Positions 1 to 5,211 of a stretch of DNA of 5,364 nucleotides are shown here, piece by piece. The stretch is from Candidatus Omnitrophota bacterium (lineage in GTDB: Bacteria; Omnitrophota; Gorgyraeia; Duberdicusellales; 4484-171). Position 1 is the stretch's first letter; every line of letters starts with the position of its first letter. The position numbers were made by a program, and so were the translations under genes. The notes beneath the pieces were generated by a model. That model was not told where the DNA came from and did not search any database. It saw only the letters and a program-made list of their open reading frames with translations. Where the stretch lies: positions 1 through 5,364 of the forward strand of contig JAQUOR010000129.1 in NCBI GenBank assembly GCA_028717025.1. Direction: 5' to 3'.

Positions 1-1006
1 GATTACGTACGGCAATCATGGATGCTTCTCTGACGATGTTGGCAATATCGGCAGGGCTGCCGCCCACGCTTAGCCTGGCAAGTTTATCCGTATCGATGTT
101 TTCTTTGTCGTATTGAATTTTAGAGAGGTAATATTTGAAAAGTTCCAGGCGTTCCTTTAAGCCGGGTAACCCTACATAAATTTTTCTGTCGAACCTGCCT
201 GCGCGCATAAGAGAAGGATCGAGTTCTGTTTCCGGCACGTTGGTCGCGGCAATGACGACGATAGTGTCTTTTGCCTGGCGTACGCCGTCCAACTCCATTA
301 AGAGCTGGTTTATTGTAGCATTGTGGTCGGTTGCTGCGCCGCCTCCCCGTTCAGCGGTGCGTGGCCTGGCAATTGAATCTATCTCATCGATAAAAATAAC
401 ACAACCGCCATGGATCTCTGCTAAAATCCGCGCTTCTTTAAATAAGCTTGCCATGCGCGCCGTGCCTACGCCGACAAACATCCCTACAAATTCGCTTCCT
501 ACGACAGAAAGAAAAGGCAAGCCCGTTTCTGTGGCTATTGCTTTCGCAAGATAGGTCTTTCCGCATCCGGGAGGGCCGATCATCAATAAACCTTTTATGA
601 TTTTTCCTCCTACGGCTTTAAGCTGCGCCCTATCCTTGATGAGTTTGATCACTTCCCATACTTCTCGTTTGATGGACTCCATGCCTACGACGTCGGACCA
701 GTGGATATTGACTTCCTCAGGTTTTACCCTCTTCTGGCTCATCTTCTGCAGGCCCCCGCCAAAAACGAAATAAATCCATATAAACGTAGTGATGGCCCCG
801 GTAACGGTACCTACGACAAGATAAAGGAAAATGGAAGAAGGCATCTGCGCCCAGAGCATTTTCCTGTAAAAAGATTCGATAGTGTTAAAATGGTATAAAC
901 CGATGAAACCGACGAAAACCAGGAGGATCAAGGCAATAATGCCGGCAGTAATAAGCGATACTTTAATCCAGTGTAACCGTATATAGGTTATAAATTTTCT
1001 ATTCAT
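1..1006 (-). CDS. ftsH: FtsH-like membrane AAA+ protease, N-terminal part (runs off the window at base 1)
   Basis: This minus-strand frame is open for 335 codons from an ATG at 1006-1004 to the window edge. FtsH proteases are hexameric inner-membrane enzymes that unfold and degrade membrane and cytosolic proteins using ATP. Visible parts in order: a first hydrophobic segment (about residues 15-38), a short loop, a second (about 57-82), then an AAA+ domain with Walker A GPPGCGKT (144-151), the pore-loop region FVGMFVGVG (173-181), Walker B VIFIDEID (203-210), and a second region of homology with ATN and RAGRFDR (254-274), whose R271 and R274 match the FtsH arginine fingers. The zinc-peptidase domain (HExxH) would lie outside the window, so protease activity is not shown. 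Unusual points are a loop of only about 20 residues where E. coli FtsH has a periplasmic domain of about 70, a few extra residues before Walker B, and loss of the usual HDERE motif (here ATDHNA, 225-230). An SD-like AGGTGAT precedes the start. Confidence 0.9.
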   Translation of the reverse strand, partial: MNRKFITYIRLHWIKVSLITAGIIALILLVFVGFIGLYHFNTIESFYRKMLWAQMPSSIFLYLVVGTVTGAITTFIWIYFVFGGGLQKMSQKRVKPEEVNIHWSDVVGMESIKREVWEVIKLIKDRAQLKAVGGKIIKGLLMIGPPGCGKTYLAKAIATETGLPFLSVVGSEFVGMFVGVGTARMASLFKEARILAEIHGGCVIFIDEIDSIARPRTAERGGGAATDHNATINQLLMELDGVRQAKDTIVVIAATNVPETELDPSLMRAGRFDRKIYVGLPGLKERLELFKYYLSKIQYDKENIDTDKLARLSVGGSPADIANIVREASMIAVRN

Positions 1007-1011
1007 ATATA

Positions 1012-1018
1012 ATCACCT
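1012..1018 (-). promoter_or_regulatory. Ribosome binding site of the FtsH-like gene
   Basis: On the minus strand AGGTGAT lies 5 nt upstream of the ATG at 1006. It supports this start for the FtsH-like protein, which also places a short basic N-terminus just before the first membrane segment, as in the family. Confidence 0.7.
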
Positions 1019-1024
1019 CTGTAA

Positions 1025-1053
1025 AAGATACCATACTTTTCTATGTTTGTCAA
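1025..1053 (-). promoter_or_regulatory. Sigma-70-type promoter for the FtsH-like gene
   Basis: On the minus strand there is a perfect -35 TTGACA (1053-1048), a 17-nt spacer and a -10 TATCTT (1030-1025; 4 of 6 consensus bases) preceded by TGG, which forms an extended -10. The predicted transcription start is near 1018, giving a leader of only about 12 nt that would begin at the Shine-Dalgarno sequence. No stress-sigma signature (for example sigma-32) is evident. The position is inferred from consensus only. Confidence 0.65.
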
Positions 1054-1137
1054 AATGATACATCAACCGGCAGTCGGTAAGCATCCTGTCTGTTCCCTGC
1101 GATGCGGAAAAACCGCTTAAGCCGCGTCATAAAATAA

Positions 1138-1165
1138 TTGCTTTTCATATAAAAGATACTATAAT
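1138..1165 (+). promoter_or_regulatory. Candidate promoter for purU
   Basis: A perfect -10 TATAAT at 1160-1165 follows a weak -35 TTGCTT at 1138-1143 (3 of 6) with a 16-nt spacer. Transcription would start near 1172, only about 3 nt before the ATG at 1175, so the mRNA would be almost leaderless and would exclude the weak AAGG at 1167-1170. An alternative -10, TAAAAT at 1130-1135, would give a leader of about 38 nt containing that AAGG, but I see no good -35 for it. Confidence 0.45.
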
Positions 1166-1174
1166 TAAGGTCTT

Positions 1175-2026
1175 ATGAGTAAAGCCATTCTGCTTATTTC
1201 TTGTCCCGACAGAAAAGGACTTGTTGCCAAGGTGTCCAATTTTCTTTATACCAATAACGGCAACATCGAGAATGCCGATCAGCACATCGATGCGCAGACG
1301 AATACTTTTTTTATGCGTATCGAATGGGCCTTAAAAGGTTTTAAGATTCCCAAAGAAAAGATATCAGGCGAATTCGCCAAAATCGCGCACGTCTTCGATA
1401 TGCGTTTCTCGATCCACTACAGCAGCGATGTTCCGCGCATGGCTGTTTTTACTTCGCGTTTCACCCATTGTCTTTACGATCTCCTTTTACGTTACCGGGA
1501 AGGTCAGTTTAACTGTGTGGTACCTTTAATCGTCAGCAATCATCCGGACGCAAAATCAATTGCAAAAAGTTTTGATATACCATTCTTTCAGCTCCCCGTC
1601 GCCAAAAAAACAAAAAAAAGCATCGAGAGAAAGGAGCTCGCGCTTCTTAAAAAGGAAAAAATTGACTGTATCGCACTGGCGCGCTACACCCAAATATTTA
1701 GCGAAAGCTTCGTGAAGGTGTTTGAGAACCGCATGATCAATATTCATCATTCATTCCTTCCTGCGTTTATCGGGAGTAACCCCTACAAGCAGGCATATTT
1801 GAGGGGTGTAAAAATTATCGGCGCAAGCAGTCACTATGTTACGAAAGAGTTGGATGCCGGCCCGATCATAGAGCAGGATACGGTGCGTATAAGCCATCGC
1901 GATTCGGTCGCGGATTTGCGCAGAAAAGGAGAGGATTTGGAGAAAATCGTTTTAAGCCGGGCAGTGCGGCTGCATCTTTCCCGCAAGGTCCTTGTCTATA
2001 ACAATAAAACAGTGGTGTTCGAATAG
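1175..2026 (+). CDS. purU: Formyltetrahydrofolate deformylase
   Basis: PurU is a cytosolic enzyme that hydrolyses 10-formyl-tetrahydrofolate to formate and tetrahydrofolate, balancing one-carbon pools and supplying formate for purine synthesis by PurT-type enzymes. At 283 residues it matches the family length (about 280). An N-terminal ACT domain spans about residues 4-80 (CPDRKGLVAKVSNFL, then the NADQHID region). The formyltransferase-fold domain follows, with VFTSRFTHCLYDLL (91-104), LARYTQIFS (168-176), INIHHSFLPAFIG (188-200) and LDAGPIIEQD (226-235). The catalytic Asn/His/Asp of the formyltransferase family correspond to N189, H191 and D227, all present. The ATG start fits the family N-terminus exactly, although the upstream AAGG is weak and only 4 nt away. 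The gene appears monocistronic: it diverges from the FtsH-like gene and a 176-nt gap separates it from the transporter. In E. coli, PurU is controlled by glycine and methionine; whether that holds here is unknown. Confidence 0.96.
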   Translation: MSKAILLISCPDRKGLVAKVSNFLYTNNGNIENADQHIDAQTNTFFMRIEWALKGFKIPKEKISGEFAKIAHVFDMRFSIHYSSDVPRMAVFTSRFTHCLYDLLLRYREGQFNCVVPLIVSNHPDAKSIAKSFDIPFFQLPVAKKTKKSIERKELALLKKEKIDCIALARYTQIFSESFVKVFENRMINIHHSFLPAFIGSNPYKQAYLRGVKIIGASSHYVTKELDAGPIIEQDTVRISHRDSVADLRRKGEDLEKIVLSRAVRLHLSRKVLVYNNKTVVFE

Positions 2027-2049
2027 TGACTCATACGCTGAATAAATAT

Positions 2050-2078
2050 TTGCAATCTCTATGGAATTATGTTAAATT
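2050..2078 (+). promoter_or_regulatory. Candidate promoter for the sugar ABC transporter operon
   Basis: TTGCAA at 2050-2055 (4 of 6 to the -35 consensus), a 17-nt spacer and TAAATT at 2073-2078 (4 of 6) preceded by TGT, an extended -10. Predicted start is near 2085, giving a leader of about 118 nt that contains the repeat hairpin at 2106-2181. AT-rich sequence surrounds it, in contrast to the GC-rich leader. No clear catabolite or LacI-type operator palindrome was seen. Confidence 0.45.
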
Positions 2079-2105
2079 ATACATCTTTTGAGTGAGACTT
2101 TAGAA

Positions 2106-2181
2106 GGGGATAAACGCGCGACTAACGCGGATAAACGCTGAACGTCCGCGTGCTTCCGCGTAAATTCCGCGCGTATCCGCC
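2106..2181. repeat. GC-rich imperfect inverted repeat with internal short direct repeats
   Basis: The two halves are imperfect reverse complements. GGAT (2108-2111) pairs with ATCC (2175-2178), ACGCGCG (2114-2120) with CGCGCGT (2168-2174), and ACGCGGA (2125-2131) with TCCGCGT (2155-2161); ACGC (2135-2138) can close against GCGT (2148-2151). GGATAAACGC occurs twice, 21 nt apart (2108 and 2129), and TCCGCGT occurs at 2145 and 2155 with a related TCCGCGCGT at 2166. The pattern resembles the dispersed 'acgcggataaacgc / tccgcgt' intergenic repeats I recall from several metagenomic lineages; that link is from memory and not searched. It lies in the probable 5' leader of the transporter operon. There is no T-tract after it, so an intrinsic terminator is unlikely. 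Confidence 0.7.
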
Positions 2182-2191
2182 TCTATGCATT

Positions 2192-2200
2192 AAAGGAGGT
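2192..2200 (+). promoter_or_regulatory. Strong ribosome binding site of the binding-protein gene
   Basis: AAAGGAGGT is close to the full anti-Shine-Dalgarno complement. It lies immediately upstream of the ATG at 2203, and only 3 nt separate the final GG-T from the start, shorter than usual. It still fixes the start, which also gives a proper lipoprotein signal sequence. Confidence 0.8.
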
Positions 2201-2202
2201 CT

Positions 2203-3504
2203 ATGAACGTTATTCGAAAGTTTTTCGTACTTGCCTTCATCACTGTTTTTTGCGTAAATGGATGCGCTCCCAAAAGCGCTTCGACTCCCGCTCAGAAGAA
2301 AATAGTCATCTGGCACTGGATGAATGACAGAAAACCTGCCTTCGATGTCCTGGCTAAAAAATATAAAGAACAAACCGGTACCACGATCGAATTTAAACTT
2401 TTTTCTCCCCCTGATATCTATGCCCAAAAAGTTATTGCTGCGGCGCGCGCAGGCAATCTCCCGGACATTTTTGGGATCCTGGGAGAAAAGAGGACACTTG
2501 CTTCGTTCATCAGCGCCGGCCACATTTTAAATCTTACCCCTTTTATGGAAGAGAATAGCAAGGTCTGGCAGAATACCTTTTATCCCCAGTCTTTGGCCGT
2601 CGTTACATTTGGCGCAGACAATACCTACAAGGCAGTTCCCGGTATCTACGGTGTCCCCATAGATACAACCATTATTCAGTTTGTCTATAATAAATCACTT
2701 TTTAAAGACGCGGGGCTTGATCCCGCAAAGCCGCCCGTGACACTGGATGAATTAATCGAAGACGCCAAAAAAATAAAAGCAAAGACCGGTAAAGACGGTT
2801 TTATCTGCGGTTGGGGAGAGGGCTGGCTTTTGAATTGCTTAGCCACGGAGTGGGCGATTAACGTGATGGGTGAAGAAAAGTTTGTAAAGACCATCAAAGG
2901 CGAAGTTTCGTATACCGATCCCGACTGGATAGAGGTTTTTTCTCTCTTTGCAAAATTAAGAGATTCAGGGGTGCTTGCCGCCAACATCACCACGATGATC
3001 AATAAGGAATCGGAAGATGCGTTCTCTAAAGGTAACTTTGCTTTCTCTTTTAACGGCAGTTGGGCGGTGAACGTCTATAAACAATTAGGGGCAACGCTTG
3101 ACTATGATTTTTTTCCTCTGCCTAAAGTTTCAACCAGATTCCCGGTTAAAATGTGGGGCGGCGCAGGTTCTTCATTTATGGTAAATGCGAAATCAGCGGA
3201 TAAAGATGAAGCAATCAAATTTTTGCAATGGCTTACCGCCAAAGAGCAGCAGACATTTCTTATCCGTGAGACCAATAATCTTCCCGCGATAAAAGGGTGC
3301 GAAGCGGATTTCACCGGTGTCTTAAAAACACTTTCCACGGTATTGGATAGATTGACGCATCCGAATATCTGGCCTTACAATGAAGATTCGCTGGTACTCG
3401 AAGTGATGAATACCGGGTTGCAGCAGATTGTCATGGGAGTAAAAGCGCCGCTTGATGTCGCCAAGGACATACAAAACGCGAAAGAAAGAGCCGCCCGTCG
3501 ATGA
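2203..3504 (+). CDS. Carbohydrate ABC transporter substrate-binding lipoprotein (family 1, CUT1 type)
   Basis: This is the extracytoplasmic receptor of a sugar importer, 433 residues, typical for family 1 binding proteins. The signal sequence has a basic n-region (R5, K6), a hydrophobic core (about 7-18) and a lipobox VNGC with lipidated C21, so the protein should be membrane-anchored. The mature part starts with the usual beta strand and helix (KIVIWHWMNDRKPAFDVLAKKYKEQTG divided over about 33-59). It continues with NLPDIF (85-90), the GIYGVPID hinge-proximal segment (147-154), YNKSLFKDAGLD (162-173), and late motifs FSFNGSWAV (281-289) and MWGGAGSSFMV (317-327). Many tryptophans and aromatics (W38, W40, W204, W208, W287, W318) suit sugar stacking, but the actual substrate cannot be told. 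It is the first gene of the operon, and its stop overlaps the next start as ATGA. The ligand could be a monosaccharide, oligosaccharide or polyol. Confidence 0.93.
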   Translation: MNVIRKFFVLAFITVFCVNGCAPKSASTPAQKKIVIWHWMNDRKPAFDVLAKKYKEQTGTTIEFKLFSPPDIYAQKVIAAARAGNLPDIFGILGEKRTLASFISAGHILNLTPFMEENSKVWQNTFYPQSLAVVTFGADNTYKAVPGIYGVPIDTTIIQFVYNKSLFKDAGLDPAKPPVTLDELIEDAKKIKAKTGKDGFICGWGEGWLLNCLATEWAINVMGEEKFVKTIKGEVSYTDPDWIEVFSLFAKLRDSGVLAANITTMINKESEDAFSKGNFAFSFNGSWAVNVYKQLGATLDYDFFPLPKVSTRFPVKMWGGAGSSFMVNAKSADKDEAIKFLQWLTAKEQQTFLIRETNNLPAIKGCEADFTGVLKTLSTVLDRLTHPNIWPYNEDSLVLEVMNTGLQQIVMGVKAPLDVAKDIQNAKERAARR

Positions 3505-4391
3505 AGACCTCAACCGCAGATAACGTAAAAAATTTCTCTTTTGTTCTTCCGGCCCTGGCCATCTTTTCTGTTTTTTATCTTTACCCGTTTCTTTATACCT
3601 TTATACTAAGCTTTCAGCGCGGGGACGCCATTTCTTCCCTTCAATTCGTAGGCTGGGCAAATTTCAGGGAAGTGCTTTTCTATGATAAAGCCTGGTGGCG
3701 TTCGATGTACAACGGCGTTTACATTACCTTCTGGGCGCTTACTTTTCAAAATATTCTTGCATTTTTCCTGGCCCTAGCGGTTGACAAGGCAACCCGGACA
3801 GGTAATATCTACAGGGTTATTTTCTTTATTCTTCCTGTCCTTTCAGAAATCATCATCGGTTTGCTGATGAGAGAAATCCTTATTTCTGAACCGGGGATCT
3901 TAAACCTTTGGCTTAAGAAGTCAGGCCTTTCTTTTCTTGCGCATGACTGGCTCGGTACAAATAGCGCTTTATTGACTACTGCCCTGGTGCATTCCTGGAA
4001 GGGTTTTGGCTGGGCGTTTGTAATATTTTTGGCAGGCTTACAAACCATTCCGGAGCAGCTCTATGAGGCCGCGCGCATCGATGGCGCAAATTGGTGGCAG
4101 ACTTTCTTTAAAGTGACCGTACCCCTGCTTATGCCGGTAATCGCTATGGTTATCGTGCTTACTGTTTTAGGGACCATGCAGGCATTTGCCATGATTTTGG
4201 CATTGACCAGAGGCGCTGGAGGCCTGACCGAAGTTCCTACGATGCGTATTTATAATCATCTACGGGGTAACCAGGTGGGTTTAGCCTGTGCCGAGGGCGT
4301 TATCTTAGGGATAATACTTATCGTCGTATCGCGTATTATTAACTCTATTTCCAAAGAGATAAGGAGACGCTGGGGTGTATTATCAAACTAA
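3501..4391 (+). CDS. Sugar ABC transporter permease, MalF/UgpA-like
   Basis: One of two inner-membrane channel subunits of the CUT1 importer; 296 residues is typical for the shorter MalF-like class. About six membrane helices are visible (roughly 13-38, 71-95, 104-126, 154-180, 209-235, 263-281). The permease signature (EAA loop) that contacts the ATPase runs from E189: EAARIDGANWWQTFFKVTVP (189-208), with the invariant-type G at 195. The YPFLYTFILSF segment near the N-terminus is typical of this class. The ATG overlaps the TGA of the binding-protein gene (ATGA at 3501-3504). No good Shine-Dalgarno precedes it, so translation is probably coupled to the upstream gene. The 3' end overlaps the second permease by 17 nt. 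Substrate specificity cannot be inferred from this subunit. Confidence 0.94.
   Translation: MKTSTADNVKNFSFVLPALAIFSVFYLYPFLYTFILSFQRGDAISSLQFVGWANFREVLFYDKAWWRSMYNGVYITFWALTFQNILAFFLALAVDKATRTGNIYRVIFFILPVLSEIIIGLLMREILISEPGILNLWLKKSGLSFLAHDWLGTNSALLTTALVHSWKGFGWAFVIFLAGLQTIPEQLYEAARIDGANWWQTFFKVTVPLLMPVIAMVIVLTVLGTMQAFAMILALTRGAGGLTEVPTMRIYNHLRGNQVGLACAEGVILGIILIVVSRIINSISKEIRRRWGVLSN
4360..4366 (+). promoter_or_regulatory. Ribosome binding site that decides a GTG start
   Basis: TAAGGAG lies inside the 3' end of the first permease gene and ends 8 nt before the GTG at 4375. This strong, well-spaced site is the reason to accept a GTG start with a 17-nt gene overlap. Confidence 0.8.
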
Positions 4392-5211
4392 AAAAGTCTT
4401 AATCCTGCTTTTTCTGCACATTTTTCTTGTAAGTGTGGCGTTAAGCTGCATGTTTCCTCTTGTCTGGATGATTAATGCTTCGTTTAAGAGCGAGGCGGAA
4501 TTCCGCACCGACTCCGGTTTAAAAGTTGCCAAAGGGTTTAATCTTGAAAACTATAAAGCTGCTATTTTTGAAGGAAATCTCGGTTATAATTTCGTCAATA
4601 GCGTATTCTATACCTTTGTAACCGTTACGCTTATTGTGGTTATTTCCTCTCTGGCTGCCTTTGGCTTCTCGCGTTTGCATTTTCCGTTTAAAAATGTTAT
4701 ATTTTTTATGTTTCTGGCAGCCATGGCGATACCTTTGCCTGCCGGATTTGTCCCCGTATACATTTTGCTTAATAAGCTGCATTTAGTCAATAGAACCGGG
4801 TATATTTTAGCGATGACCAACATGGGACTTTCCTTAAGTATTTATCTTTTAAAAACCTTTTTCGACCAATTACCTCACGATCTTGAAGATGCTGCACGTA
4901 TCGACGGTTGCAATAGGTTGCAGATATGGTGGAACGTTGCTTTACCCTTGGTTGCTCCTGCGCTGGCGGTAGTTATCATCTTTAACGCATTGACTGTCTG
5001 GAACGAATTCGTTCTGGCCTCCCTTATGTTCACCGAGGACAAATTAATGCCGCTTCAAGTCGGGCTTATGGAATTTTATAACCGCAATATCATTCAGCAT
5101 ACACTTCTTATGGCTTCGTTGACTATTGCCGCAGTCCCAATAATACTTTTGTATCTGAAGATGCAGAAACAGATTATCAAGGGGCTTACCGCAGGAGCAG
5201 TGGTGGGATGA
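4375..5211 (+). CDS. Sugar ABC transporter permease, MalG/UgpE-like
   Basis: Second channel subunit of the CUT1 importer, 278 residues, the usual MalG-like length. It starts at GTG with a strong upstream Shine-Dalgarno. Around six membrane helices are visible (roughly 8-37, 73-98, 107-131, 142-160, 187-215, 243-262). Family hallmarks are FPLVWMINASFKSEAEF (27-43), the ATPase-contacting EAA loop EDAARIDGCNRLQIWWNVALP (E171-P191, with G178), VWNEFVLA (208-215) and the terminal KGLTAGAVVG (269-278), close to the usual KGLTAGAVKG ending. It overlaps the upstream permease by 17 nt and the next gene by 4 nt (ATGA at 5208-5211), so all are probably one transcript. No ATP-binding subunit follows within the window; CUT1 systems often share an MsmX/UgpC-type ATPase encoded elsewhere. 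Confidence 0.94.
   Translation: MYYQTKKVLILLFLHIFLVSVALSCMFPLVWMINASFKSEAEFRTDSGLKVAKGFNLENYKAAIFEGNLGYNFVNSVFYTFVTVTLIVVISSLAAFGFSRLHFPFKNVIFFMFLAAMAIPLPAGFVPVYILLNKLHLVNRTGYILAMTNMGLSLSIYLLKTFFDQLPHDLEDAARIDGCNRLQIWWNVALPLVAPALAVVIIFNALTVWNEFVLASLMFTEDKLMPLQVGLMEFYNRNIIQHTLLMASLTIAAVPIILLYLKMQKQIIKGLTAGAVVG
5193..5197 (+). promoter_or_regulatory. Ribosome binding site of the exported-protein gene
   Basis: AGGAG lies within the last codons of the MalG-like gene, 10 nt before the ATG at 5208. With the ATGA overlap it supports initiation upstream of both heptamer arrays. Confidence 0.55.

Noticed and set aside
240..898. Plus-strand open frames at 240-554 and 701-898
   Set aside because: They lie antisense to the FtsH-like gene, whose minus-strand frame shows Walker A, Walker B and arginine-finger motifs across the same bases. 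The plus-strand products show no recognisable features.
1104..1116. Small hairpin GCGG-A5-CCGC between the divergent genes, considered as terminator or operator
   Set aside because: The stem has only 4 bp with no following T-tract, and both flanking genes start from this region, so a terminator makes no sense. It is too short to call an operator.
2106..2181. Leader hairpin as an intrinsic terminator of purU or as a riboswitch
   Set aside because: No T-tract follows on either strand, and I do not recognise a conserved riboswitch core. The internal repeats fit a repeat element better.
2122..2523. Minus-strand open frame of 133 codons
   Set aside because: Most of it is antisense to the binding-protein gene, and its other end lies in the leader hairpin. 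There is no Shine-Dalgarno or family motif, so it is a shadow frame.
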